Assembly (NCBI RefSeq): GCF_024679095.1
Contig: NW_026111836.1
Span: 1-64,000, forward strand
Length of the DNA: 64,000 bases
Origin: Eriocheir sinensis
Lineage: Eukaryota; Arthropoda; Malacostraca; Decapoda; Varunidae
Reading direction: 5' to 3'
Shown here: positions 21,201-30,059 of the stretch, piece by piece
How positions within the stretch are numbered: the first letter of the stretch is position 1
Layout: the number at the start of each line of letters is the position of its first letter
Translations under genes and position numbers: made by a program
The notes under the pieces: model-generated
Told to the model about the DNA's origin: nothing
Databases searched by the model: none
What the model saw: only the letters and a program-made list of their open reading frames with translations

Positions 21201-24200
21201 TATCTTTTGCCAACCGACCAACTCACTCTCTCAACTTTTCTATTGCCACGTCTATCTCCTCTACACTTCCCCTTGTAGGTATGATGTGGTTGTTCCACTT
21301 GAATCTTTACTTCCATACTGGTCACTTCTCTTTCCTCATGAATTGAGATGCCTTCTCCTCACCTCCTTTGTCTCTTCATTCCCTTTAACACGTCCGCTGC
21401 GATTGGCATGGATTTGGCTTTCACTGGTAGCCTGGTAACCCATACTCCCAGGTCTTTCCCTGCCTCTGTGGTGGATAGTGGAGTGTTTCCCATGTGGTAT
21501 CAGTGTGCTGGATATCCCCTCCCAAGGTGCAGGAATACATTCTTCTATATTAAATTGTAGCAGCCACTCTTTGTTCCATTTCTGTATCCTGGTGATGTCT
21601 TCTGGCAGGAAATCCACAGTCAAGGGGTTGAGAAGTGCTCCGTTGCTCCCCTTGCTGTACAAGTATCAGTTGTTCCTCCCAACTTTTTCCAGAGGAGCAT
21701 TTTGTCCTCCAGATAGGTTTCACCTTCCTGCCAAAAGCAAAGAGCGATGAAGAATTGCACCATTTTATTCCTCGTCATGGCCCGGTGATCCCGTTATTCA
21801 CTCATGTCTGTGTAAGGTGTAGCAAGTGTTAAGAAAGAACATAAGATTGTCATTTAAGCAATAGTTATGAGGGGTTGTTCCTACCTACACTCAGAATACT
21901 GCACTTCCCTACATTGAACTCCATCTGCCATTTATTCGCCCAGTCATACAATCTGTTTAGTTCACCCTGGAGAATACTAGCGTCCTGATCCGACTCAATT
22001 ACTCTACCGATCCTGGTATCATCTGCAAACTTACCGACATATTTCTCACGATGGCCCGCTGATCATACTGAGGCACCACGGATGTCGGGTGTCCAGTACC
22101 CACTCACTGTTGCATAAGGTGAGGCAAGTCTTTTCTCTGCAGGGTTCTCGAGGACCTTGAGCGCAACCAGACGGAGCAGGACATTGTGTGCAAGGAAGTG
22201 AGTGATGACGTGGCTGACCTGGACGGGCAGATCAGACAGTCCATGGAGGAGATCCGGAACACCAACATCATGATAAAGAACAACTACAAGCTTATCCTCG
22301 ATGCTGTATGTACCATTTTACTTATTAATACATTAACTCAAATTCCACTGGTCAGGAAATTCATTGTCGTGCTTTATGCAAACAAGGAATGGAGGCGTAA
22401 GGGACAGAGTCAACTTTGCTCTAGTTTGCACTGGGAAAGTCAAGATACACACCACAGGATGAACAAGAAATATGATGCAAGGGAAAAGTGACCTAGTATG
22501 TGGTGTGCCAAGGATGAGTTTTCCTTCGCAACTTGTATCTTGTTCTGCCTGAGATGTGTAGCCTTGCCTCTCCTCGTGCAGACTAGATAGAACTGTCTTT
22601 GTCCCCCTAATGCTGCAGCTGTAACCCCCAAGACAGAAACATAGCCTGCCTTTCCTTGTGCAGACTAGATAGAACTGTCTTTGTCCCCCTAATGCTGCAG
22701 CTGTAACCCCCAAGACAGAAACACAGCCTGCCTCTCCTCGTGCAGACTAGATAGAACTGTCTTTGTCCTCCCAGCGCCTCAGTGATAATGTGTAGCCTAC
22801 CTTTTCTCATACAAACTAGATATAATTGGCTCTGTCCTTCAAGTGCCTCAGTGATACCCCCCAAGACAAGTGTAGCCTGTCATTCCTTGTTCAAACTAGA
22901 TATAACTGGCTTTGTCCTTCTAACACCACAGCTGTAACCCCCAAGACAGAAGTGTAGCCTGTCTTTCCTAAACAAAAGAGGGGTTAGGGAGCCATTCCTC
23001 CTTCAAGGTGCAGGGGTTCCGTAGGCTTTGCCCTGCACCCGTCACTGACGGCAGGCTCCCTGGATGGAATGCATCAGGGAAGCCTGTCGCGTGGTCGGGC
23101 CTCCAGCAAGACATACATTAAAAAGCATATTTAAAAGAAAAGGCTGAGAGCAAACTTGCTTTGCCCAGTGCAGTCCTTTAGCCGCAACAAAGCACCTTGG
23201 AGCCTATTGGACCTCGCCAGCTACTCCCTGGACTTCTTTTACCTAAACCTCAACACTTCTCCTTTCATTCTCCGGAATTCTTAAATACTAAATTAGTATT
23301 GGCCAACTCTTTTTGTCTCATCCTGAGGTAGGTCAGCAGGTAACTCTCTTGCTTTGATTTAAGTGGTGTTCCTGCCTATTTCCTATATTTTCCCACATGA
23401 TAAACGTTTAATTGAAAACTAGTCAAGAACTTTGTTGGCTTGAGCAAGTAAGGGCTAAGAGGATGGTGATTCACTGAACCAATCCTAAAAGTACTTAAGT
23501 TGGATCATGTAGTGGGGAAAAGTACTTAAGTTGGATCATGTAGTGGGGAAAAGTACTTAAGTTGGATCATGTAGTGGGGAAAAGTACTTAAGTTGGATCA
23601 TGTAGTGGGGAAAAGTACTTAAACAATGACAGTTGCAAAATCTTGTGAAACAAACCGTTGCAATGCAAGGGAAGCCTGTGTGCAGTGGCAGTCTTAAATT
23701 GGTTAATTGTGCTCAGCACCCTTGAGGACTCTGTAGATTTGTGGGATGCATTCAAATGTGAAACTTTTGAAGCTGCAAAGGAGTGCATTGGAGAATGCCT
23801 TAGATCAAGGAGTGGCTTTGCCTCGGGGAGATGCTGGAGAATATCGAGATATGCTGCCAAGGAGTCGGGACCACTCTACCACTCGGTTGCGTAGGACTCG
23901 AGTTCTCCTGAGGAGAGACAAGAAGAGGTTTGTCAGGGGTCTATCTGAGGATGTCGAAGTCCATTTCAATGCAAATGACCTCCGACCTACCTACCAATCC
24001 CTGAAGAGCTCCGCCCCGAGCCTCCCTCACAGGTTAGTGCACCATCTCGCAACTACCATGGCATTACACTGCTAAGTGTGCTAGGCATGGTGCTTGCCTA
24101 TCTATATCTTATGCACATTCGCACTCAGCTGCTGAAGTTGCAGAGGCCTGAGTAGTCAGGGTTCACCGCTGGTAAGCCAACAAATGACTGTATCCCAGCA

Positions 24201-26441
24201 CTTTGCTTGCTTGTAGAGTGCCGACGTGAGTTTTGAAAGAGCAGGCCTGCAGCTTAGGTTAGTCTCAAGATAATGTAGACACTCTGGGATCTACAGCTCT
24301 GTGGGATTCATGCAGGGACCGTTGACTGGCCTGTACTGTGGGACTGAGAATGTTGTGAAGTGTGGGTGTGTGTCCAGCTTCTTCCCTGTGAATATGGGAG
24401 TGACGCAGGGCTGCATCCTTGCTCCATCGCCTTTCTAAACACTTGTATGGACTGGGTATTAGGCAAAGTTGTGAGCCAAATTCATTATGGAGCATATATG
24501 AGGTCACTGACTTTGTTTTTGTCCACGATGCTGTAATCCTCGCCAAGTCACTTAAGGTTTTGGGGATGGCTCTCAAGGTATTGCATGAGAAGGCCAAGCC
24601 TTTGGGACTGCAAGCCTTTAGGACCAAGATGAAGGTACAGGTGTTTGGAGGCTTAACTGCATAAAACTGTCATGCCCCGGGATTTTATTTTTCTATTTCC
24701 TCTATTTTCCAACACGTCCTCTGTGTGTATCGAAACACACGAGAAATTAATCAAGATCAGGGTATTCGGCGGCAGCCTGGGATTGAACCCGCGACCAGCG
24801 TGACAGGAGAGCCACTCCTTACCGAGTCGGCCAAAGAGGTACCACACTGGCTAAGTGGGTTATGGGAGGCTCGTTCATCAGGCATAGTCGCCGCACTACA
24901 ACTGTGCTGTCTGTTCATGTGTGTGGCGAGGACCTTGGTAGTGTAGTGCAGAGTAATGGCAGGTCCTGTGGCTTGTTCAATTCTCTTGGTGCCCTGGGTG
25001 GAGGGGTGCCCTGGGTGGAGGGGTGCCCTGGGTGAAGGGATGCCCTGGGTGGAGGGGTGCCCTGGGTGGAGGGGTGCCCTGGGAAGGGACAGATGGTGGC
25101 CACGGGGCAGACAGTTTTGAAGCGTGGTAATGAGGTAGTTGGTCTGTGCCCCTGGGTGGAGAGGTACTCTGGGTAAAGACGGACCATGGGGGCGGGGCAG
25201 ACAGATTTGAAGCACTGTAATGAGGTAGTTGGTCCGTGCCCCTGGGTGGAGAGGTACTCTGGGTAAAGACGGACCATGGGGGCGGGGCAGACAGTTTTGA
25301 AGCGTGGTAATGAGGTAGTTGGTCCGTGCCCCTGGGTGGAGAGGTACTCTGGGTAAAGACGGACCATGGGGGCGGGGCAGACAGTTTTGAAGCGCGGCAA
25401 TGAGGTAGTTGGTCCAGCCATGCATCAGAGTGAGGGTAACCACTACAGTGCCCTCTTGAATTTCGCGCAATCCGAGTTTCACGATCCTCGAGTTTTGCGC
25501 TTAGTCCTAAATTCTCACTATCCTGATTTTTGTGCATTACCGCCCTGAGTTTCTCGCTGCTCAGACTTTTTTTTTTTTCCTCCCCATCTCCGCCTGTAGC
25601 GCTGGTAGGCTTTCTTCAGAGGCCTGGTGGTCGGTCCAAGCCCGTCATGGCGCAACAGTGTCCCACAGGTGATGTTCTGGAAATTTACCCAGTTCTCTGA
25701 CAGGGTTTGGGTAAACACTCTTGTCCTCCCGTCTTTGAAGCCACCAGGCTCAGGACATTTCAGGAGCCCAAATGTGGAGCCCTCTAAAGCCTAGGTCCCC
25801 AACCCAAATGACCTCGAGGGTCGCATTGCCCATTCCCCGTCAGCCCATGGGCCACATCCAAAAAACACCACCACCACCTTTAATATAAAATATGATATAT
25901 GGTCATCTAGAGCAGGGGAGAGACACTGAAAACTGAATGGCCAAAGAACCCTTATAAATCCGAAAAGTGCGCCATAGTGGACGCTGATTGGCCGGCTTAA
26001 CAGCGCACGCTCATTGGCTCTCTCAGCACTGCAGAAATTTAAAAAGTTTTAAACCGGTCATGTGCCCACAGTCTGCACCGCGGGCCACAGACACGATCCT
26101 GGAGCCCTTCGGCAGGCCGCACCTAATGTTGAATGATGTAAAGTCCTGCAGGCCGCACACCAAGGGTGCTCGCGGGCCGCGGGTTGGGGACCTATGCTCT
26201 AAAGATTAAAGGTTACCCCTGGCCTGGGTGTATGGGCTGGTGCCCCATCTGTACCACACAGCTGCTCCCAAAATAAGGGTGTGTTGGGATTTCTTAGTAG
26301 GTGAATATAGTCAGAGAAGTGGCAGCAAGTCACCTTGTATCAATGTCTGTTTCCTTACAGATGGAGGAAGGCAACGTTGAGCTGATGTCTGCCCTCACTG
26401 AGGCCACCAAGTGTGTGGAGGAGTTTAGGTCTGCAGAGTGA
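9147..26441 (+). CDS. Host-like coiled-coil protein gene, five 3' exons (gene-level entry)
   Basis: Five exons join to ~270 codons ending in a TGA. Their phases agree: exon 9147-9293 ends in phase 0 and the next starts in phase 0; 16130-16359 leaves two bases that are completed at 20855; 20855-21046 again leaves two bases completed at 22143; 22143-22305 ends in phase 0 and 26361 starts in phase 0. Every junction has AG acceptor and GT donor. The protein is rich in E, K, Q and L with heptad-like spacing (for example EELQRCQEEKLALKAQLDAL and TELQEEIKDQEQSNLQL) and has no membrane segment, so it should be a long coiled coil. Upstream exons are outside the window. I do not recognise the protein; a kinetochore- or cytoskeleton-type coiled coil is possible but unproven. 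Introns are 1.1-6.8 kb, filled with transposons. Confidence 0.82.
9637..11470. mobile_element. ~1.83-kb foldback element with long inverted repeats
   Basis: The left arm 9637-10001 and right arm 11156-11470 are inverted copies (shared words include CTTAAGCCGCGAATTTT, TTTGCCGTCAA in reverse, and TAGTTTCGTCGCTAGAGCTC). The left arm has about 50 extra bases. The internal 1.15 kb has no convincing gene. It contains a 19-bp inverted repeat (about 10025-10043 against 10178-10197) and, near 10575-10640, sequence ending GAGAGGTGACTGTA that resembles a Tigger-type terminus, possibly a nested insertion. Superfamily of the foldback itself is unknown. It sits in the first visible intron of the coiled-coil gene. 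Confidence 0.75.
11530..12920 (-). pseudogene. Non-LTR RT family A, copy 1, 5'-truncated with two stops
   Basis: One minus-strand frame runs from about 12915 to 11668 with RT motifs DRQYGFHMGRST, DISKAFDRVWH, NSGVPQGSVLSPTLF and YADN in the palm, then a C-terminal RPHMEYASHVWGG segment. It is interrupted by a TAG at about 12379 and a TGA about 50 bases further downstream in the element. The palm reads YADN instead of YADD, so the catalytic site is also altered. The 3' tail, down to about 11530, is A-rich. Other pieces of this family lie at 12940-15410 (plus), 35160-35420, 43960-44215 and 59035-59900. Confidence 0.85.
13012..13271. mobile_element. TTAA-flanked piggyBac-like MITE 1
   Basis: Flanked by TTAA on both sides (13012-13015 and 13268-13271), with ends starting CCC and containing GCGTCGG in inverted orientation. 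Removing the element and one TTAA restores the reading LLFINDLS of the interrupted RT, so the insertion site and TTAA duplication are visible directly. TTAA duplication is the hallmark of the piggyBac superfamily. No transposase inside. Confidence 0.8.
13563..13848. mobile_element. TTAA-flanked piggyBac-like MITE 2 with acidic coding remnant
   Basis: TTAA at 13563-13566 and 13845-13848 with perfect 14-bp inverted repeats CCCCTTCAGCACCG. On the minus strand, about 13764-13594, an open stretch reads ASESGDSDLVDDSDESSD followed by WRLMSDPFSDTWP. An acidic N-terminus of this kind is typical of piggyBac-type transposases, so this looks like an internal-deletion derivative that keeps the start of the gene. 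Confidence 0.78.
13964..14575. repeat. ~290-bp unit in 2.1 tandem copies
   Basis: The phrase TTTGGCTGGAATT recurs at about 13966, 14261 and 14549, and the sequence between is similar (GACGATGGAGTCTGAAAA, ATCTTTGACCCAGAAATTTG). Periods are ~295 and ~288 bp. No gene. It belongs to the foreign block that splits RT copy 2. Confidence 0.75.
14576..14990. other. Unassigned repeat-like DNA in the first visible intron
   Basis: I see no gene. The right end ATTAAGGGGTTG (about 14980) resembles the terminus of the TTAA-flanked elements, but no matching left partner is evident. The DNA separates the two parts of RT copy 2. Confidence 0.3.
15419..15606. mobile_element. TTAA-flanked piggyBac-like MITE 3 (188 bp)
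   Basis: TTAA at 15419-15422 and 15603-15606, perfect 13-bp inverted repeats CCCGGTAGCAGCG. The interior is AT-rich with no open frame. Located at the 3' end of RT copy 2. Confidence 0.8.
16130..16359 (+). CDS. Coiled-coil gene, second exon in window
   Basis: Acceptor CTTCTTCACCAG before 16130, strong donor GTAAGTGAG after 16359; 230 bp, so it ends with two bases of a codon. Encodes AGSEKQRLEGLVIQ through REIQQEKSKE. Confidence 0.82.
17392..17399 (+). promoter_or_regulatory. TATA box of the Harbinger partner gene
   Basis: TATAAATA 137 bp upstream of the ATG at 17536, in a GC-rich context within the element. Confidence 0.5.
17536..18060 (+). pseudogene. Harbinger MADF/Myb-type partner gene, decayed
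   Basis: An ATG at 17536 (MPKEKKDSNPSQKTKKTK) opens a proline-rich frame with a TAA at 17632-17634; the same frame continues with NPQEVIHALPAPPPPPVP. At least two frame changes lead to an acidic stretch (QPDSEEEGADKEEEE) and then EWLQENTFLYDQGLADYKN (from 17924). That last segment resembles a MADF domain, common in the second protein of Harbinger elements, which binds element DNA and helps the transposase. It ends in a poly-A tract at about 17987-18010, then a MITE at 18062. Clearly inactive. Confidence 0.65.
18062..18396. mobile_element. TTAA-flanked piggyBac-like MITE 4, nested in the Harbinger element
   Basis: TTAA at 18062-18065 and 18393-18396; ends CCCCTTCA inverted-repeat over 8 bp, then weaker. 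It interrupts the Harbinger partner gene region, so it arrived after that element. Confidence 0.72.
18762..19320. other. Intron sequence without recognised features
   Basis: I see no gene or clear repeat between the Harbinger element and the next TIR element. Confidence 0.5.
19322..20038. mobile_element. 717-bp TIR element, superfamily unknown
   Basis: Ends share about 45 bp almost perfectly in inverted orientation (CCCGTCCAGACGAGGGGCAG then TTGCCCGCCGTGCAAACACT) and remain similar for ~25 more. A partial third copy of the terminus lies inside at about 19821-19870. No transposase. No convincing target duplication: flanks are CTGAAGC and CCTTAAGC. Non-autonomous DNA transposon. Confidence 0.75.
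20483..20800 (+). mobile_element. tRNA-derived SINE
   Basis: The head has an A-box-like GTGGTGCAGTGG (20490-20501) and a B-box-like GGGTTCAAAT (about 20532-20541), followed by the body with TCTTTCGGGCTGGTGGATAA. It lies just upstream of the third visible exon. The promoter boxes resemble a tRNA gene, but the fold is degenerate and a SINE body follows. Confidence 0.7.
20855..21046 (+). CDS. Coiled-coil gene, third exon in window
   Basis: Acceptor GTGTACCCTGGCAG before 20855, donor GTAAGCC after 21046; the first base completes a lysine codon from the previous exon. Encodes DIQAVIQKRVSQ through NKEIKEQK. Confidence 0.82.
21372..21640 (-). pseudogene. Single-copy relative of the 99-bp RT unit
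   Basis: The minus strand reads DFLPEDITRIQKWNKEWLLQ and then the same region (in shifted frames) that forms the 99-bp unit at 3660-4300, here present once. It shows the state before tandem expansion. No open catalytic domain. Confidence 0.75.
21862..22060 (-). pseudogene. Short non-LTR RT fragment
   Basis: The minus strand reads KFADDTRIGRVIESDQDAS followed by LNRLYDWANKWQMEFNVGKC: the YADD-type palm motif (FADD here) and the following helix of a CR1-like RT. About 200 bp, cut at both ends, 80 bp upstream of the fourth visible exon. Confidence 0.75.
22143..22305 (+). CDS. Coiled-coil gene, fourth exon in window
   Basis: Acceptor TTTTCTCTGCAG before 22143, donor GTATGT after 22305. Starts by completing a glutamine codon and encodes VLEDLERNQTEQ through NNYKLILDA. 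Confidence 0.82.
22555..22980. repeat. ~82-bp degenerate tandem array, about 5 copies
   Basis: ACTAGATA recurs near 22582, 22664, 22746, 22815 and 22894 with shared words CTGTCTTTGTCC and TAACCCCCAAGACAG. The first three copies are nearly identical, the last two diverged and shorter. Confidence 0.8.
22985..23105. repeat. Dispersed repeat shared with the inverted-duplication arms
   Basis: CCTCCTTCAAGGTG, TAGGCTTTGC and CACCCGTCACTGA also occur at about 36922-37035 and, inverted, at 42650-42765. Not coding. Confidence 0.65.
23488..23623. repeat. 31-bp tandem array, 4 copies plus a partial one
   Basis: GTACTTAAG recurs at 23491, 23522, 23553, 23584 and (partly) 23615, each followed by TTGGATCATGTAGTGGGG. 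Copies are identical. Confidence 0.92.
23730..24660 (+). pseudogene. Decayed non-LTR RT
   Basis: Plus-strand fragments in changing frames: LWDAFKCETFEAAKECIGE near 23738, then LTGLYCGTENVVKCGC, VNMGVTQGCILAPSPF (the GVxQGCxL palm box near 24400) and TLVWTG, then VLGMALKVLHEKAKPLGL to about 24650. Multiple stops and frameshifts. It belongs to a family different from RT families at 4.4-8.0 and 11.5-15.4 kb. Located in the last visible intron. Confidence 0.75.
24668..24848 (-). mobile_element. tRNA-derived SINE, minus strand
   Basis: Read on the minus strand: an A-box-like TTGGCCGACTCGG (about 24833-24821) and a B-box-like GGGTTCAATCC (about 24789-24779), then a short T/A-rich body. Confidence 0.6.
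24989..25085. repeat. 17-bp tandem array, ~6 copies
   Basis: GGTGCCCTGGGTGGAGG repeats with small changes. It abuts the 90-bp array. Confidence 0.85.
25091..25420. repeat. 90-bp tandem array, ~4 copies
   Basis: The word GGGGCAGACAG recurs at 90-bp spacing (about 25105, 25195, 25285, 25375). Since 90 is a multiple of three, several frames stay open through it; none looks like a protein. Confidence 0.9.
25790..26196. mobile_element. hAT-like MITE with perfect 8-bp target duplication
   Basis: CTCTAAAG at 25782-25789 and 26197-26204 flanks a 407-bp element whose ends are CCTAGGTCCCCAACCC and, inverted, CATAGGTCCCCAACCC. Eight-bp duplications and this terminus type are characteristic of hAT elements. 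No transposase inside. It is complete and lies in the last visible intron. Confidence 0.88.
26361..26441 (+). CDS. Coiled-coil gene, terminal exon
   Basis: Acceptor TTTCCTTACAG before 26361; 26 codons (MEEGNVELM through FRSAE) then TGA at 26439-26441. A 40-bp minisatellite starts about 225 bp further on. Confidence 0.78.
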   Translation: MEEGNVELMSALTEATKCVEEFRSAE

Positions 26442-26666
26442 CTCCAGTCCTCAGGCGGGCCAAGGCTTCAGAGGATACCAGGCTGAGGATCAATGGGGAT
26501 TCAGTTCTTACTTCCGGACTTTATATTTTCTAAGGCTTATGGATTTACGCCTTTATATTTCCTAAGGCTTACGGTTATACTATAGTGTTACGTAGTGTTG
26601 TCGGGAGCATTTATTGGTGCAGCAGTTACTTGCATCCTGAGTGTTGCAGGGTGTGGCTGTTACTCT

Positions 26667-27070
26667 GCACTCGTGTACCCAGGCAGGTTTTTACACACCT
26701 TTTCAGGCACTTGTGTACCCAGGCAGGTTTTTACACACCTTTTCAGGCACTTGTGTACCCAGGCAGGTTTTTACACACCTTTTCAGGCACTTGTGTACCC
26801 AGGCAGGATTTTACACACCTTTTCATGCACTTGTGTACCCAGGCAGGTTTTTACACACCTTTTCAGGCACTTGTGTACCCAGGCAGGTTTTTACACACCT
26901 TTTCAGGCACTTGTGTACCCAGGCAGGTTTTTACACACCTTTTCAGGCACTTGTGTACCCAGGCAGGTTTTTACACACCTTTTCAGGCACTTGTGTACCC
27001 AGGCAGGTTTTTACACACCTTTTCAGGCAATCATGTACCCAGGCAGGTTTTTACACACATTTTCAGGCAA
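26667..27070. repeat. 40-bp minisatellite, 10 copies, in the presumed 3' UTR
   Basis: The unit contains CTTGTGTACCCAGGCAGG followed by TTTTTACACACCTTTTCAGG, spaced every 40 bp (copies begin near 26671, 26711 ... 27031) and almost identical. 40 is not a multiple of three, so the array is open in all three plus frames by accident of composition. It starts ~225 bp after the stop codon of the coiled-coil gene. Confidence 0.93.
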
Positions 27071-27889
27071 GGTATTTTGCTTTCATATCTTCACCTTAGT
27101 TTCAGGATGTCATTTTCACTTTTTGTAGATTTTTTGTATATTGCAAACATTTATTTTACTAAACTTCTACAAATTTTGGTGATTTTCCTTCCATACTCTG
27201 TCTTTCACTACAGTGGTAATATATGTATATCTCCATAGTAAAACTCTAATGCTAATAATTCAGTTTCATGGCTGCCCATGGCTGCCGCGAAATGTGTGTT
27301 GTTTTGTTTTCCTGAACGCTGTTGTAGTCTGAACATTGCCATTGTGGCCTGCCGGGCTTGAGGTGATCTCTTCGCTGATTGGACAGCAGCTTGAGGCAGC
27401 CTTGCTCCGGCTCATCTTGAGAGAAACTGGCCCTCCACACTGCATCTTGCCACTTTTTTCTGTAGCTCAGCTCACACTTCTGCCTTGCAACTCTTACTTG
27501 GTGCCTTCTTCAGTGGACGGGAGAATAAGAGTGGACTGTGGATGGCTTGAAAAAACAAATTTTTAACTACAAAATAAGACACTATTTGAAGTCTGTCTCT
27601 TATATAAATGTTTCTAGTGCTTTATATTCCTATTTTTCATCAGATTGTTAAGGTAGTGCAAAAATAAACTTGCAGGTTACAGACAATGTTCTGAACACGG
27701 TGGCATCACCAGACTTTGAATTCATTGGGAGGGAAGGGAATTGTGCACATTTAAAAAACAACTTGTAGGTGCAGCTCTCAGCATGTCATGTTTGCTTGGT
27801 AATGATTTTTTAATACATTCGTAATTCACTTTTATGCTATTATTAACTGATGAAGAAACTAAATATTGCATTACATAAGTGAGCTACAA
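27071..27889. other. AT-rich stretch downstream of the coiled-coil gene
   Basis: No gene recognised. It may hold the 3' UTR end: an AATAAA lies at 27663-27668. Confidence 0.4.
27663..27668 (+). terminator. Candidate polyadenylation signal AATAAA
   Basis: First canonical AATAAA I see downstream of the terminal exon, about 1.2 kb after the stop. Position only; transcript data are absent. Confidence 0.3.
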
Positions 27890-29695
27890 AATCAATATCA
27901 ATGGGGGCATACGCCGGGGGGTGCATCGCCTCGCCCACCCTACGGCGCAGAGCCCAGGGGTCCCTTTAGGCGAGTCTCATGCAGGCCCCCTTCTCATCCC
28001 AAGTACCTCCTGGAAGGAACCATCGACTTCCTCTGCGGGTGCCCCCATGGCCTTCCTTCCCTCATACACTCTTCACAAATTCATTCTCCCCCATTCTCAT
28101 CATGTGTCCAAACCATCTCTGCGTACCACCCACTCCACCACTCCACAATCCACTCCCTTCACTGTCAACCCATACCAAACCCCTCACACACACTTCCATT
28201 ACTTCCTCCATGCCATCCTGACACACCACACGCACCTCTTGTACAACTCATTTCCACTGCACGTATTCTTGATTGCTGCGCTGCACTCCATGTCCACGTC
28301 TCTGATGCATGCGACAGAGTTGGCAGGATAATACTGTTCCTTGTTCCCCTCTTTACCGCCATGCTCACACTTCTTCCTCTCACAACTCTCCCCAATGCAC
28401 CCACCACCTGTCTGCCCTTCACTGCTCTTTCCCTCACCTCACCTTCCATGCTTACATACAACTGTCCTTAAATATTTCAACTCGGTCACCTCCATTCTCT
28501 CCTCCACTAACCTTATCTTACATTTTGTCGTGCTCTCTGCTTTGCTCTAACTCTGTATGGCTTTGCAATATCAATGACCTGCTCTCTCGCCCTCTCAAAT
28601 ACCATAACCTTGCGCTTTCCAGCATTCACTCAGCTTCCTCCTCTTACACACCCTGTCAAATGCATCCACTATCCTCTGTAGTGTCCCCTCATTCTCTGCC
28701 AACAGTACTGTATCATCTGAAAACAGGTCCGCCACCAATGACTCCTCTGTACCTCTCACTTTCTGCCTTGTACCAAGTTCCCCCACTCTGGCTTTCATTT
28801 CTCTCACAGAACCGCCCATGTACAGTTACTTTCTTCATCCTCTCATTTAAAACCCTGCCATACACTTTTCCTGCCACTCTGAGTAGACTTATTCCCCTGT
28901 AACTATTAGTCACCTCTGCTTCCTTTCCCTTTGTACAGCAGCACAACACTAGCCTTTCTTCAACCCTCAGGCACCTCACCCTGTTCCTGTTCCTGTTACA
29001 TATCCATAATATCCATTCCACAACTACACCTCCTCCATACTTCAGCCGAGTGGCCTAAGACTACCCACACGCTGTCCTGAAGACCCGGACTCTAGAAGAA
29101 ACCGTCTAAGTGAATCAAGAATGAGTTCCGGGGCACAGCATGAGTGAGGAATAAATGGCGCCACTATAAAAATTGCCTGTGCCATGATGGGGTTGGGCCG
29201 ACCACTAGGCCCCTGAAGAAAGCCAACCGGTGCTAGAGGCGAAGTTGTTAAAGAATAATAATAATAATAATCTGTTATGCCATCAGCTCCAGGGGCCTTT
29301 CCTACCTTTAACTTCTTCTTTGCCTCCTCTATCTCACCTCTCTCCAGCCTCCCCTGTGGATCTGGCCGCCCTACACTGATCTTTATTCCTACACTGCTCA
29401 CTTCCGCTCTCCCTCCCACACTCTTATTCATTACAGTTTCCTCTTTCCACACCTCCCTTATCTCCTTATTCCCCTCACAAGCACCCATCTCTCCTCTTCA
29501 TGCTACAAATGTCACTCTTTCCTCCCCTATTTCACTTTTATCTTCTTTCCAGCAAAGTTTTTTGTTCTGGTATTTTGGTGATATTTTCCTACCCAAATCC
29601 TCATCCACTCTCTTTACTTCCCTAACCAACTTCTTGCTCTCCCTGTACTTCCTCTCCCATCTCTCTCGCCGCCTCCATCATATTTCTCTCTAACA
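27890..29695 (-). pseudogene. Decayed non-LTR RT split by a SINE
   Basis: Minus strand, from 29488 downward: KKLKVGKAPGADGIT, then a SINE insertion (about 29036-29275), then SYRGISLLRVAGKVYGRVLN, VADLFSDDTVLLAENE (the palm, with FSDD in place of YADD) and GRSVSMAVKRGTRNS, PTLSHASETW. Several frameshifts separate these motifs. The 3' end reaches about 27890. A shorter relative lies in both arms of the inverted duplication (35430-36096 and 43277-43960). Confidence 0.8.
29036..29275 (+). mobile_element. SINE body with (AAT)n tail, inserted in RT
   Basis: CCGAGTGGCCTAAGAC, GGCGCCACTATAAA and GGGCCGACCA match the SINE at 41032-41397. The tail is (AAT)n at 29252-29272. The tRNA-like head is missing. 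It separates two conserved blocks of the RT at 27890-29695. Confidence 0.75.
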
Positions 29696-30059
29696 TTTTC
29701 TTGTAGTTCCTTCTGTTCTCCTCAACTGCCTCTTTCTATCTCATCTGTCCACCACACACTCCCTTTCTTTCCTTTTCCACACGACCAATACCTGACCACT
29801 GAACTCAAACACCTGATTCACTCCCACACTGCAGAGGACCTACCACTGACAGCACAGTCTGGCCAACACCATGAATCCAAGAGAAACCTTCCAGATTAAT
29901 GAAGACCAAACTACATATGTAAACCTTATATGTCAGTAACACTCCTTCCCAGATGATCAGTCACTAGAACTACCAAGCCTATCAATGAAACCAGAGGACA
30001 AACCTGCCTCTAGCTTTGTATAAATGAAGTACCCACTGTCTTCTGGCGTACCTGGCACC
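29696..30059. other. No recognised feature
   Basis: I see no gene, RNA or repeat that I can support here. Confidence 0.4.

Noticed and set aside
23488..23623. CRISPR-like array
   Set aside because: Direct repeats of 31 bp follow each other without spacers, no cas genes, and the genome is eukaryotic; simple tandem repeat. The same applies to the 33-, 40- and 45-bp arrays.
24757..25537. Long minus-strand frames in the 17-bp and 90-bp arrays
   Set aside because: Frames run through tandem units divisible by three and into a SINE; no domain or splice support.
9147..26441. Assignment of the coiled-coil gene to NDC80 or NUF2
   Set aside because: The length and helical C-terminus would allow it, but I see no specific motif of either family, so the name would be a guess.
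26585..27238. Three overlapping open frames through the 40-bp array
   Set aside because: All three plus frames are open through identical units, so this is a property of the repeat, not coding.
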